DNA from: Candidatus Bathyarchaeota archaeon
GTDB taxonomy: Archaea > Thermoproteota > Bathyarchaeia > Bathyarchaeales > Bathycorpusculaceae
DNA: 64,000 nucleotides
Assembly: GCA_023488905.1 (NCBI GenBank)
Contig: JAMDCQ010000018.1
Span: forward strand, 1-64,000
Reading direction: 5' to 3'
Shown: piece after piece, positions 24,579 to 32,820 of the stretch
How positions within the stretch are numbered: position 1 is the first letter of the stretch
Layout: every line of letters begins with the position of its first letter
Program-made: the position numbers and the translations under genes
The notes under the pieces: generated by a model
What the model was told of the DNA's origin: nothing
The model's input: the letters and a program-made list of their open reading frames with translations, nothing else
Databases searched by the model: none

Positions 24579-25352
24579 TTAGGCCTTTGTCGGGCTGGGT
24601 TGTGGTGGCGTTTGAACAAGTATGTTATCTTTGCTCCACATCCAGTTTGTTTGGGCAAGTACTCGGATTAATGGGACGGCGATTAGCATTATTATGAAGG
24701 CTTGTAAGAGTCGTATTGCTGGATACAGGAAGGGCGCTGAAAGGAAAGCCAATTGAACCGCTTCAAGGGGCATGCCATAGATTCCCTCGTAAACTTGTGG
24801 TAGTGCGAAGGCAAATGAACCCCATATGTTGTCTGCTTGGTTGCCGATGAATGCTAAGAGGAAGAAGAGGGCGGCTCCAAATCCTACGGATAAGCGTTTC
24901 CTAAACAGCATAAGCGGTGCAATAAGTAGTACTGCTATTATTTTGTCCCATAACACCCAGATTGCGACTTGGGGGTTTCCAAAGGAGTATACGGGTGGAG
25001 TGAAAACGAACGCGACCATTAGCAGTATGAATGGTATAACGGCTAGTTTCCATTTCTTGTAGAATAATGCCCCTGAGACGAAGGCGTTTAGTGGCGGCGA
25101 CAGCAGGAAGGGTAAGTTATATGGTGACATGCCGGTGAGGACGAATGAGACTGCAGCTCCTAATAGGGCTGCTGCGGTTCCTAAGTAAGGTCCTAGTACT
25201 ATACCGAACAGTGTTGCAATTAATGCTGACAGGCTGATGGTTAGGCCACCTATACCTACTGGAATAGCTAGCGGTACAGCGACGTTTACTGCGACGTATA
25301 GGGCTGCGAATATTGCTGCGAGGGCAATTTGTCGGGTTGTAATCTTATTCAT
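24579..25352 (-). CDS. ECF-type transporter S component-like membrane protein
   Basis: A 257-residue protein with about six membrane spans and the short opening TRQIALAAIFAALYVAVNVAV that is typical of substrate-binding (S) components of energy-coupling factor transporters for vitamins, metals or trace compounds. No A/T components are in the window, so it would use a shared module elsewhere. The C-terminal tail is short and Pro-rich (QTPPQPSPTKA). It is divergent from the DHPS-like gene, with a C-rich and AT-rich region between them. Substrate not predictable; a pterin precursor is a guess based only on the neighbour. Confidence 0.65.
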   Translation of the reverse strand: MNKITTRQIALAAIFAALYVAVNVAVPLAIPVGIGGLTISLSALIATLFGIVLGPYLGTAAALLGAAVSFVLTGMSPYNLPFLLSPPLNAFVSGALFYKKWKLAVIPFILLMVAFVFTPPVYSFGNPQVAIWVLWDKIIAVLLIAPLMLFRKRLSVGFGAALFFLLAFIGNQADNIWGSFAFALPQVYEGIYGMPLEAVQLAFLSAPFLYPAIRLLQAFIIMLIAVPLIRVLAQTNWMWSKDNILVQTPPQPSPTKA

Positions 25353-25526
25353 CGCGTCTTAAGCTCCGTGTATTTATCTTCATCGTTATGTAATTTTTTA
25401 CATAGCGTCATCCTATAAAAGACTTCTCCCACCAGATTATTACACAAGCAACCGCTAAATAACCCCCCCCCACCCCCACAATAACCAAATAAACACCAAC
25501 AAACAATCAAAACCGAAGGCAAAACA

Positions 25527-27083
25527 ATGAAAGCACTCCTAATCACTGGAACCCTCGCAGAAGCCACCGTAAAACAATACGCCAAACAAAGCCAAACCCC
25601 AACCGAAATCCTCACCCTAAACGTCCAAGTCGCCGCTTTTTTAAACCCCCAAATCATCAGCCAAGCCCTCAAAAAACACAACCTCAAAGACATCGACATA
25701 CTTCTTACCCCGGGCCAAATCCTAGGCGACACCAAAACCATCACCGATGCCACAAAAATCCCGTCTTTCAAAGGGCCACGGTACGCCGCCGACCTCCCAG
25801 TTGTGCTGGATTGTTTAGGCGATGTGACGCTTTCAACTTTTGTGCCTGCGGACGATTTGCTTAGGCAGAAGCTTGAGGCTAAAGCTCTTGCGGAACTAGA
25901 GAAGGTTGAGCAGAACCGAGAGGAGTTACTCAAAAAGTCCGGCAACTTGGTGATTGGTGGGTTGGCTTTTGGGAAAGGGTTTCCGATGCGTGTTTTGGCG
26001 GAAATCGTGGATGCCCCCCTGTTGGATACAGCGGAGATTGTGCGTTTGGCTAAGCGCTATGTTGCCTCAGGCGCACATATCATTGACGTTGGTATGGTGG
26101 CTGGGCAGACCCGACCCCAAGATGCAAAACGCGCCGTTGTCGCAGTAAAAGCCGCTGTAAACGTGCCAGTCAGTATCGATACCTTGAACCCTGTTGAAAT
26201 TGAAGCAGCAGTAGCCGCGGGGGTGGATTTGGTTTTGAGCGCCGACGCAGGCAACATGGAAGCGATCGCGCAATTTGCAAAGGATGTTGCTATCGTAATT
26301 ATTCCCACTAATCAGCGCCGAGGACTATTCCCAAAGAAACCAGCCGCACGAGTAAAGATGCTTGAGCGACTAATCAAGCAAGCCAAGCAACTGGGCTTCA
26401 AAAAAATCATCGGCGACTTAATTTTGGAGCCGACAAACATCTTGGATTCCTATGTTGCGTTTCAAGAGTTCAACCGCAGAAACCCCGACGTTCCTCTTTT
26501 GATTGGTATTGCGAATGTGGTGGAGCTGTTTGATGCTGATTCTGTCGGGCTCAATGCTTTGCTGGCGAGACTGGCTTCCGAAGTGTCGGCGGATATTTTG
26601 TTGACCACCGAGAAAACCCCTAAAGCTCGCGGCTGCGTGCGTGAGGTTTCTGCTGCGGCGAAGATGATGTTCCTTGCTAAGAAGCGCGATTCTGTGCCGC
26701 GCGATTTGGGTTTGGATTTGCTTATCTTAAAAGAGAAAGTTGAAAGAGAAATGCCACTCGACCTTGGCAAAACAAAAATCGCTGTGGCTAAGAAGCAAAA
26801 GAAAAAGCAAGTAGTAATTGACCCCTGTGGAGTTTTTCGTGTGATGGTTGACCGGGAAAGTAAAAAACTTGTAGCTCTGCATTACAATTCTTCTGAGTCA
26901 AAGGAGCTCACCTGCGCCATTCGCGGGTTGGATGCGGAGGCGGTGATGGCTGAGGTTTTGAGGTTGGGGTTGGTTTCTCGGTTGGAGCACGCGGCGTATT
27001 TGGGTGGCGAGTTGGCGAAGGCTGAGGTGGCGTTGCGGGTGGGGCGGGATTATGTTCAGGATGCGGATTTGTTTGAAAAATGA
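25527..27083 (+). CDS. dihydropteroate synthase-like protein (TIGR00284 type)
   Basis: A 518-residue archaeal dihydropteroate synthase-like protein with extra domains. An N-terminal domain (about 1-110) opens MKALLITGTLAEATVKQYA; the pterin-binding TIM barrel runs from about 145 to 400, with GAHIIDVGM in place of the usual DxG motif, VSIDTLNPVEIEAAV, VDLVLSADAGNM and KIIGDLILEPTN, then ADILLTTEKTPKARGCVREV. A C-terminal region (FRVMVDRESKKLVALHY) follows. Members occur in methanogens and related archaea, where links to tetrahydromethanopterin or other pterin pathways are proposed but not proven. It is single, divergent from the ECF-like gene. Confidence 0.85.
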   Translation: MKALLITGTLAEATVKQYAKQSQTPTEILTLNVQVAAFLNPQIISQALKKHNLKDIDILLTPGQILGDTKTITDATKIPSFKGPRYAADLPVVLDCLGDVTLSTFVPADDLLRQKLEAKALAELEKVEQNREELLKKSGNLVIGGLAFGKGFPMRVLAEIVDAPLLDTAEIVRLAKRYVASGAHIIDVGMVAGQTRPQDAKRAVVAVKAAVNVPVSIDTLNPVEIEAAVAAGVDLVLSADAGNMEAIAQFAKDVAIVIIPTNQRRGLFPKKPAARVKMLERLIKQAKQLGFKKIIGDLILEPTNILDSYVAFQEFNRRNPDVPLLIGIANVVELFDADSVGLNALLARLASEVSADILLTTEKTPKARGCVREVSAAAKMMFLAKKRDSVPRDLGLDLLILKEKVEREMPLDLGKTKIAVAKKQKKKQVVIDPCGVFRVMVDRESKKLVALHYNSSESKELTCAIRGLDAEAVMAEVLRLGLVSRLEHAAYLGGELAKAEVALRVGRDYVQDADLFEK

Positions 27084-27242
27084 GTGTTGAACATTTTTGA
27101 CATGTAAATGTGTAAATTGTAACGCCTTTTTTATATGGAGAAAAACGCCAATTTTGTCGCCTGTTTTTGAGGTTATTTTCTGATTAGGAGCTATTTTTGC
27201 GTCTTTTTATTAATCGGGGTAGCGCAATTAACGTTTCGTAAA

Positions 27243-27255
27243 TTTTAAATATAAA
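27243..27255 (+). promoter_or_regulatory. TATA-box-like element before micro-ORF
   Basis: TTTTAAATATAAA lies about 35-45 bp upstream of the GTG at 27288, a good spacing for a short-leader transcript. Confidence 0.5.
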
Positions 27256-27287
27256 ACGGGTTCTACATTATTTTTGAGGTCAATATC

Positions 27288-27338
27288 GTGGCGAAGGCTC
27301 CAAAAAAAGCAACTAAAAAGGCGAAAAAGAAGAAATAA
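27288..27338 (+). CDS. 16-residue Lys/Ala-rich micro-protein
   Basis: A complete expression unit around a 17-codon frame: TATA-like box at 27243-27255, GAGGT eight bases before GTG, a frame encoding MAKAPKKATKKAKKKK, TAA, then AGCC-GGCT inverted repeat and a T-rich tract (about 27340-27378) that would terminate transcription. The peptide has nine lysines in 16 residues, like the tails of archaeal histone- or Alba-binding proteins, and would bind nucleic acid. Too short for reliable gene finding; it could instead be a small RNA. Confidence 0.4.
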   Translation: MAKAPKKATKKAKKKK

Positions 27339-27460
27339 GCCGCTCTAAAGCTGGCTATTTCCTCACTTTTTCTTTTTACACCACAAAAAATATACCCCCT
27401 CAAAATTATTTGAAAGTAAACATAAAAAGCGATAAGGCTCCAAAACTAACCTAAACGAAG

Positions 27461-27470
27461 ATTTATCTTA
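27461..27470 (+). promoter_or_regulatory. TATA-box-like element for pyrD
   Basis: ATTTATCTTA lies 26-35 bp before the pyrD start region, implying a nearly leaderless transcript carrying AGGTGA. Confidence 0.45.
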
Positions 27471-27507
27471 CTAAACGCAGTAAACTAGATCGTAGGTGAA
27501 ATTTAGT

Positions 27508-28425
27508 TTGGAAACTAACGCATTAAGCATAGGCTTTGCTGGATTACAACTAGAAAACCCCACGATGCTCGCCTCAGGTGTCATGGGTTACTCAGCAGAG
27601 TCATTCCATCGCATAGCCAAAAGCGGTGCAGGCGCAGTCGTCACCAAATCCGTCGGTATACAACCCCGAGTCGGCTACGTTAACCCAACGGTGGTTCAGG
27701 CAGCGGCGGGTTTGATTAATGCAATGGGTCTCCCAAACCCCGGCATAGATGTTTTCAGTGAAGAAATTAAATTCTCAAAAACCATCTTGCGTGTGCCACT
27801 CATCGTTAGCGTCTTTGGCTACTCCGCAGAAGAATACGCTACGGTTGCCAAGAAAGCTGCAGAGGCAGGTGCAGACGCAATTGAGTTAAACGTTTCCTGT
27901 CCGCACGTGAAGCAGACGGGTGCAGAGATAGGGCAGAACCCAAAAATTCTCGCTGAAGTCGTGCAACAAGTAAAAGCCTCAATCAACAAGCCCCTAATCG
28001 TCAAGCTGTCGCCTAATGTTGCAGACATAACAGTTCTTGCGGAGGCAGCTGTCAAAGCTGGAGCAGATGCGTTGACCGCCGTGAACACGCTCAAAGCCAT
28101 CGCGATAGATGCTGAAACCATGCTGCCGATTCTCGCCAACGTGAAGGGCGGATTGTCGGGTGCTGCGGTTAAGCCGGTTGCGCTTCGCTGCGTCTACGAC
28201 ATCGCAGAAAAGTTTGAGGTGCCCATAATTGGATGCGGCGGCGTCTCTAACTGGCGCGATGCCGTGGAATTCTTTTTAGCAGGCGCCTCAGCCGTGCAGA
28301 TAGGCACCGCAGTCGCGGACGACATTGAGGTTTTTCGTTCAGTAACTAAGGGAGTGGAGAATTACTTGAGAAAGAAGCATTATCGGAGTGTGAAGGAGAT
28401 TGTCGGACTTGCCCACCGCAAATAA
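27508..28425 (+). CDS. pyrD: dihydroorotate dehydrogenase, catalytic subunit
   Basis: A class 1B dihydroorotate dehydrogenase (about 305 residues) that oxidises dihydroorotate to orotate in pyrimidine synthesis, using FMN. Marks are NPTMLASGVMGYS near the start, GAGAVVTKSVGIQPRVGY, the active-site cysteine in ELNVSCPHVKQTG (class 1 enzymes use Cys, class 2 Ser), KPLIVKLSPNV, NTLKAIAID, and the FMN-phosphate site IGCGGVSNWRDAVEFFLAGASAVQIGTAV. Start: GTG 27496 or TTG 27508; AGGTGA at 27494-27499 suits the latter. It overlaps pyrK at its 3' end, so the subunits are co-translated. Confidence 0.95.
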   Translation: METNALSIGFAGLQLENPTMLASGVMGYSAESFHRIAKSGAGAVVTKSVGIQPRVGYVNPTVVQAAAGLINAMGLPNPGIDVFSEEIKFSKTILRVPLIVSVFGYSAEEYATVAKKAAEAGADAIELNVSCPHVKQTGAEIGQNPKILAEVVQQVKASINKPLIVKLSPNVADITVLAEAAVKAGADALTAVNTLKAIAIDAETMLPILANVKGGLSGAAVKPVALRCVYDIAEKFEVPIIGCGGVSNWRDAVEFFLAGASAVQIGTAVADDIEVFRSVTKGVENYLRKKHYRSVKEIVGLAHRK

Positions 28426-29218
28426 CACCCTGCGAACCACGCAGATTGTGCAGATACGCACAGAAAGCCCAACAGTGAAAACTTTTGTGTTACCCGACCG
28501 CCTATGCTGCAAAGCGAAGCCGGGACAATTTTTGATGCTCTGGATTCCAGGCATAGACGAAATCCCGCTAAGCATCATGGATGCCTCAAACGGGTTGGTT
28601 TCAGTTTCAGTGAAAGCAGTCGGCGACGCAACCCGCCACCTCCACGCGATGGCGGCAGGCGCAACCGTTGGCGTCCGCGGCCCATACGGCAATAGCTTCA
28701 CGGAAAGCCGAGGTAGAGTTCTCCTTGTTGGTGGCGGAACTGGAACCGCGCCCCTGCTGTTTTTGGCTAAGCTGTTGGCCTCCAAAACCGAGCGACTCTC
28801 ATTCGTTGAAGGCGCCAAAACCAAGGATGAGCTTCTCTTTGTCCGCGAAATAGGCGGAGTCTGCCAAGAAAAAAACATTATCACCACAACCGAAGACGGC
28901 ACCGCCGGCCTCCAATGCCTCGTCACACAGCCCCTAGCCAGTCTACTCGATAAGGACCGCTTTGACATGATTTACACTTGTGGTCCAGAAATCATGGTGA
29001 AAAAGATTTTTGAGATGACGGAGAAACGAAAGCTGCCCATCGAGGCGAGTTTGGAGCGGTTGATGCGTTGCGGTATTGGTTTGTGTGGAAGCTGCGTTAT
29101 CGGCAAGTACCGCGTCTGTCGAGATGGCCCAGTTTTCAATGCGGCGCAGCTACGCGAGATGAAGGATGAGTTGGGTATTTCTAAACTTGGCTTTGACGGC
29201 TCCAGAATCCCAATTTAA
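28409..29218 (+). CDS. pyrK: dihydroorotate dehydrogenase electron-transfer subunit
   Basis: The iron-sulfur flavoprotein partner of PyrD, about 269 residues, passing electrons from dihydroorotate to NAD. An FAD-binding beta barrel (PGQFLMLWIPGIDEIPLSIMD) comes first, then the NAD-binding fold (VLLVGGGTGTAPLLFLAKLL), then the 2Fe-2S cluster in MRCGIGLCGSCVIGKYRVC near the C-terminus. Start: TTG 28400 or TTG 28409; I choose 28409 for spacing from AAGGAG in the end of pyrD. It overlaps pyrD by 17-26 bases. A 24-bp palindrome downstream may terminate the transcript. Confidence 0.93.
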   Translation: MPTANNTLRTTQIVQIRTESPTVKTFVLPDRLCCKAKPGQFLMLWIPGIDEIPLSIMDASNGLVSVSVKAVGDATRHLHAMAAGATVGVRGPYGNSFTESRGRVLLVGGGTGTAPLLFLAKLLASKTERLSFVEGAKTKDELLFVREIGGVCQEKNIITTTEDGTAGLQCLVTQPLASLLDKDRFDMIYTCGPEIMVKKIFEMTEKRKLPIEASLERLMRCGIGLCGSCVIGKYRVCRDGPVFNAAQLREMKDELGISKLGFDGSRIPI

Positions 29219-29282
29219 CCCTTTTCCTTTATCAACGAATTTCCGCATAATGTGGCGCAATGTATTGTCGCTTTAATTCACC

Positions 29283-29306
29283 ATCCTATTAGGCGCCAAA
29301 TAGGAT
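29283..29306. terminator. 24-bp near-perfect palindrome after pyrK
   Basis: ATCCTATT-aGGCGCCa-AATAGGAT is an inverted repeat with 8-base arms and a palindromic GGCGCC core, 64 bp after the pyrK stop codon. It may be a terminator stem, though no T-tract follows, or a protein-binding site. Confidence 0.4.
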
Positions 29307-29333
29307 ATCATTGCAGAAACCTATAGAGGGTCC
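29286..29333 (-). repeat. dispersed repeat family 3, copy 1
   Basis: On the minus strand, CCTCTATAGGTTTCTGCA and the flanking bases match 54515-54560. Two copies were found in the window; the second lies between glycosyltransferase genes. Confidence 0.6.
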
Positions 29334-29377
29334 TCTTGTAGGCTAATTTTAAAATAAAAAATGAAAAGAGAGGAAGT

Positions 29378-30559
29378 TTAGCTCTCTTCTTGTGGCAACC
29401 CGACCTTGCGCAAGTAGTCTTTTGCAAACCGCGGATTATACGCAAGCAGCTCTTTGCTGCGCAGCAACCTACGTTCAAGGCGGTCTAGGGCTACTTTGAA
29501 TGTGGGTTCAACGCCCCATCCCTCGCTGGCGGCAAAGAAGCTTCCTCGTGTTGTGCGGAATTGGAGTCTGCAGTGGATCATGGGTGTTCCCCGCATGTTG
29601 GTGCCTTTGTGGGTTTTCATGTAAACGAACAGTGACCCCATCTGGAATGCTTCTTGGAAGCGGCGGGCAAATGAGTCGAACTCTGTCATCATGAATTGCT
29701 GCTGATCTGGGCTTATTTCAACGTCTTTTGTTCCAAACTGCACTGATAGGCGGCGTTCTGCTGTCTCCATTTGGCTGATGGGCTCTAAGAAGTCCAGTTT
29801 GGTGACCACACCAACTAATCGGTCTGAGTCCACAACACATAAGCAGGAGATGTCGTGTTTATGCATCAGTTGCTCGCATTCCCGCAGGTTCTTTTTCGGG
29901 TCAACCGTGATTACTGGTGAACTCATGATGCCTTTGGCGGCCACCGCTAAAGTTTCGATACGTTCGCCAACAACATCCTTGTTTCCTACACGTTGAAGCG
30001 GCCAATACAGGTTACCTATGATGTCTTGAATGCTCACTAAACCCGCAAGACGCCCTTTTTCGATTATGGGAACATGGGATATGCCGAATTCCCGCATTAA
30101 ACCCAAAACTGCACCGACGCTTCGGTTACCTTCTATAGTGTGTGGCGCCCGCGTCATAATTGAATCCACCGGATTGTTGCCCCATTCGGCACCCACAGTA
30201 GCATGAATTACCGCTTCATCAGTCACGAAACCAACGATCTTGTTCTTCTCAAAAACTGGAAGCTGCCTCACACCGCTGCCAATCATTAATCTGGCGACGC
30301 GGCTCAGTGAATCTCCTAAGCTTACCTCAGGGGCAACTGTCATCAAGCTTTTGACTTTTGTGCGGGTTAAATCCAGCCTTGTTCGGAGAACTGAGCGGCG
30401 ACTTACCATACCCACATAGTTATCGTGGTCGTCTAATACAGCTAAGACAGGGGGCAAACCTTTCTTGAAGCCCTCTAGACATCTAGATGCGCTATCGTTT
30501 TCCAATACGGTACTGAATTGCTGAGAATAGATTTCCTTAACAGTAGCGGAAACTGCCAT
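29378..30559 (-). CDS. four-CBS-domain protein with HPF-like C-terminus
   Basis: A 393-residue protein with four CBS motifs (two Bateman modules, residues about 1-250: LTRTKVKSLMT, VDSIMTRAPHTIEGN, AAKGIMSSPVITVDPKKN, and flanking GFVTDEAVIH, GVVTKLDFLEP). The last 125 residues (VEISPDQQQFMMTEFDSFARRF, VYMKTHKGTNMRGTPMIHCRLQFRTTRG, EPTFKVALDRLERRLLRSKE) have the strand-helix layout of HPF/RaiA hibernation factors. CBS domains bind adenine nucleotides, so it may sense energy state and bind the ribosome. Archaeal CBS-domain hibernation factors are known (Dri of Pyrobaculum); whether this is one is inference. Start chosen at ATG 30559. Confidence 0.8.
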   Translation of the reverse strand: MAVSATVKEIYSQQFSTVLENDSASRCLEGFKKGLPPVLAVLDDHDNYVGMVSRRSVLRTRLDLTRTKVKSLMTVAPEVSLGDSLSRVARLMIGSGVRQLPVFEKNKIVGFVTDEAVIHATVGAEWGNNPVDSIMTRAPHTIEGNRSVGAVLGLMREFGISHVPIIEKGRLAGLVSIQDIIGNLYWPLQRVGNKDVVGERIETLAVAAKGIMSSPVITVDPKKNLRECEQLMHKHDISCLCVVDSDRLVGVVTKLDFLEPISQMETAERRLSVQFGTKDVEISPDQQQFMMTEFDSFARRFQEAFQMGSLFVYMKTHKGTNMRGTPMIHCRLQFRTTRGSFFAASEGWGVEPTFKVALDRLERRLLRSKELLAYNPRFAKDYLRKVGLPQEES

Positions 30560-30845
30560 AAAATTCACTGCAAACCAATACTCAAAAGTAGAATTTAAAC
30601 GTTAAACGCCTAAACCCCAAGTTCTTTAGCCCGCTAATATTTATTAAACAAGGCACGATTAACTGATTAGTGTATTTGAGACAGAACCTCATATTGCCCC
30701 TTCTAAAACGTGCCAAGTTCTATGTCCAATATAACAATCGTTCAATATAACCCGCTAAGTAATACAGAAAACCGCATCCAGTGATAGATAAAACTAGAAC
30801 AATTTATCCTTGCACTTTAAATAAGCCAGCAAAGACAGTTATAAT

Positions 30846-30862
30846 TTGAGGGTTAACCTCAA
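30846..30862. promoter_or_regulatory. palindrome adjoining TATA-like box
   Basis: TTGAGG-GTTAA-CCTCAA has perfect 6-base arms and directly precedes AATTTTAA (30866-30873), which is about 65 bp before the ATG at 30938. It is well placed for an activator or repressor site. The rest of 30560-30937 shows nothing I recognise. Confidence 0.45.
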
Positions 30863-30937
30863 GCTAATTTTAAGAGCAAAATCTTTAGCGAAAACCGCTT
30901 TTCTTCTCCGCTTCTAATAGGAAGGGACCTGTTATTT

Positions 30938-31315
30938 ATGGCTCTAACACAAAAGGAATATGTTGACGAATTAAAACTTGAATGGAAAAAGCTCTGGCGA
31001 GAACGCATAGACGACAAAGTCCGCGCTGAAGGCATAGCCGTAAACGATTACGATTCTCTGTTCATCGATAAAGGCACCGTAATCCATGCAACCAGAGACT
31101 TCAAAGTTTTAAACTTCAAAGACATCCTAGACCAGCACCAAGTAACAAACGCAGAAAGATACATCCCCCCAGACCCCAAAGTTGGCGGATGGACAAAATT
31201 CGTTAAAGACAACATAACAAAGCAACCGACCAAAAAAAGAGCAACCGCATATTTAGAGGCAAAAAAAGAAAAGCCGCAGGCAAAAAAGAATACCCGCGGT
31301 TGGCTTCACATCTAA
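30938..31315 (+). CDS. hypothetical helical protein
   Basis: A 125-residue protein rich in charged residues: YVDELKLEWKKLWRERIDDKVRAEG at the N-terminus, a beta-containing middle (DKGTVIHATRDFKVLNFKDIL), and a Lys-rich tail (TKKRATAYLEAKKEKPQAKKN). No signal, no membrane segment, no recognised family. AAGGGACC precedes the ATG. It is the first of a run of plus-strand genes, followed after 24 bp by a winged-helix regulator, so the two may be co-transcribed. Confidence 0.55.
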   Translation: MALTQKEYVDELKLEWKKLWRERIDDKVRAEGIAVNDYDSLFIDKGTVIHATRDFKVLNFKDILDQHQVTNAERYIPPDPKVGGWTKFVKDNITKQPTKKRATAYLEAKKEKPQAKKNTRGWLHI

Positions 31316-31339
31316 GTTTTCTAACAAGAATAGTGTGAG

Positions 31340-31699
31340 TTGTTTGGCGTGGTTAGTTATCGAGATAGACTAGACATCATAGCAGACATACTAAACGTCG
31401 TCGCTAGAGAAGCTAAAAAAACCCAAATTATGTATCAAGCTAACCTGAGCTACAAAGTTCTCCAACGCTACCTAAACGAGATAGCTGAGGCGTCCCTGAT
31501 CAGGTTTGAGGACAATAACCAAATCTACCTCCTAACAGGCAAAGGACACGAGTACTTAGATGCCTACAAGGATTATGCACGTTGCAGCAAGAACATGGAA
31601 AAACGACTAAACGATTTCTCGATTAAACGTAAAATCCTGGAAAACCTGTGCCCCAGTAAGATTCAGGTTCAGGGATACATAGACCAAGTGGCTAAGTAG
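31340..31699 (+). CDS. winged-helix transcriptional regulator
   Basis: A 119-residue protein of the archaeal winged-helix type (PF14947-like), parallel to 17495-17833: YRDRLDIIADILNVVAREAKKTQIMYQANLSYKVLQRYLNEIAEASLI followed by the wing IYLLTGKGHEYLDAYKDY and a C-terminal helix. The start is TTG, with GTGTGAG upstream. It ends in TAG. Position between a hypothetical gene and two membrane-protein genes hints that it controls the run. Confidence 0.75.
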   Translation: MFGVVSYRDRLDIIADILNVVAREAKKTQIMYQANLSYKVLQRYLNEIAEASLIRFEDNNQIYLLTGKGHEYLDAYKDYARCSKNMEKRLNDFSIKRKILENLCPSKIQVQGYIDQVAK

Positions 31700-31711
31700 A
31701 AGGATAAGTAT

Positions 31712-32194
31712 TTGACTAAGCTAACTGTATCTGTGGGTTTACTGTTTGCCGCATTGCTGTGCAGTACCCTGTTATTTGCTACAGTTTCAGCCAGTCAAGG
31801 AAGCGCTCAAGCTGCAATTGCTTCAGCTAAAAAAGCGATTGTTAACGCTTATGCCTCGGTTTTGCAAGCAGAATCCGCTGAGGCCAACGTAAATTCTTTG
31901 ATAATTGCGCTCAATGATGCTGCTAACTTGTTGTCTAAGGCTGAATTAGCGTATTCCGCGCAAGACTACGATTCCGCCTACAGTTACGCGAGTCAAAGCC
32001 AAAGCAAACTAGCAGGTGTTGCTATTCAAGCGGATGAGTTAAAGCAGACTGCCTTGTCGGTTGCCTCACAGAATTTACTGTTTACATTCCTATCTTTAAT
32101 CGTGTCAATAGCGGTTCTTTTTGCTGGCATCGGCGTATGGGCACTTTTAAGTAAACGAGACGCGAGGAACATAGATGAAACTGCAGTCATATAA
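31712..32194 (+). CDS. secreted coiled-coil protein with C-terminal membrane anchor
   Basis: A 160-residue protein with an N-terminal signal sequence (residues about 5-25), an Ala/Ser-rich helical region (QAAIASAKKAIVNAYASVLQAESAEANVNSL, AAQDYDSAYSYASQSQSKLAG) that should form a helical hairpin, and a C-terminal membrane span (LLFTFLSLIVSIAVLFAGIGVWALL) with a positive end (SKRDAR). So it is an extracytoplasmic helical protein anchored at the C-terminus. AAGGATAAG precedes the TTG start. It overlaps the next gene by 20 bases. Recurs in Bathyarchaeia as an unassigned family, from memory. Confidence 0.65.
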   Translation: MTKLTVSVGLLFAALLCSTLLFATVSASQGSAQAAIASAKKAIVNAYASVLQAESAEANVNSLIIALNDAANLLSKAELAYSAQDYDSAYSYASQSQSKLAGVAIQADELKQTALSVASQNLLFTFLSLIVSIAVLFAGIGVWALLSKRDARNIDETAVI

Positions 32195-32774
32195 GAGCTT
32201 GATATTGGTCATTGCAGCGTCCCTGTCGCTACTGATAGCCTCTCCCTCCCTGCAGCAACTGATAGTGTTTCCAAGCACCGAAAGTATAACCGAGCTATGG
32301 CTACTTGGGCCCACACATGAAATAGTTTATCCTTCAAACATTACTGCCGGAGAAAACTTGCGCTTGTATCTAGATGTAAGTAACCATTTAGGTGCCTCAG
32401 CCTACTATGCGGTTGAAATCAAATTCAGAAATCAAACCCAGCCAGAGCCAGACACCTTTAACCGCACCCACAGCAGCTTACCTTCCATCTGCCGCTTTAG
32501 TTTCTTTGTTCCTGACAACCAATCATACGAGTTGCCGCTGGATATCTCCTTCAACTACGAGCTTGACCCCAAAATTCCATTGCGCCTAAACATGCAGGAT
32601 GTTACAGTTAACGGTGAAACTATTGATGCTAATTCAACTGTGATCGATTGGGATATTCCCAAAGCTGGCTTCTATGGGAACCTGTTTTTTGAACTTTGGC
32701 GGTTTAACGAGACAACAAGCACATTCCAGTATCATGAACGTTACGTGGGGTTATGGCTGAAACTGGCCACCTAA
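32175..32774 (+). CDS. secreted DUF1616-like protein
   Basis: A 199-residue protein with a signal sequence (residues about 6-24) and an extracytoplasmic beta-sandwich. The segment ITELWLLGPTHEIVYPSNITAGENLRLYLDVSNHLGASAYYAVEIKFRNQTQ matches the archaeal DUF1616 domain in wording and position: this family is otherwise a membrane protein with such a domain outside. Here the multispan part is missing, so it is a domain-only form. Several N-glycosylation sequons (NIT, NRT, NQT) are present. Overlaps the preceding gene by 20 bases. Confidence 0.65.
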   Translation: MKLQSYKSLILVIAASLSLLIASPSLQQLIVFPSTESITELWLLGPTHEIVYPSNITAGENLRLYLDVSNHLGASAYYAVEIKFRNQTQPEPDTFNRTHSSLPSICRFSFFVPDNQSYELPLDISFNYELDPKIPLRLNMQDVTVNGETIDANSTVIDWDIPKAGFYGNLFFELWRFNETTSTFQYHERYVGLWLKLAT

Positions 32775-32820
32775 CAATCAAGGTGCCCTGTACATCAACA
32801 ATTCTTAGAGGCTGAATATT

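Noticed and set aside
25460-25490. C-rich tract as a G-quadruplex
   Set aside because: A short run of C in a divergent promoter without four separated runs on the same strand.
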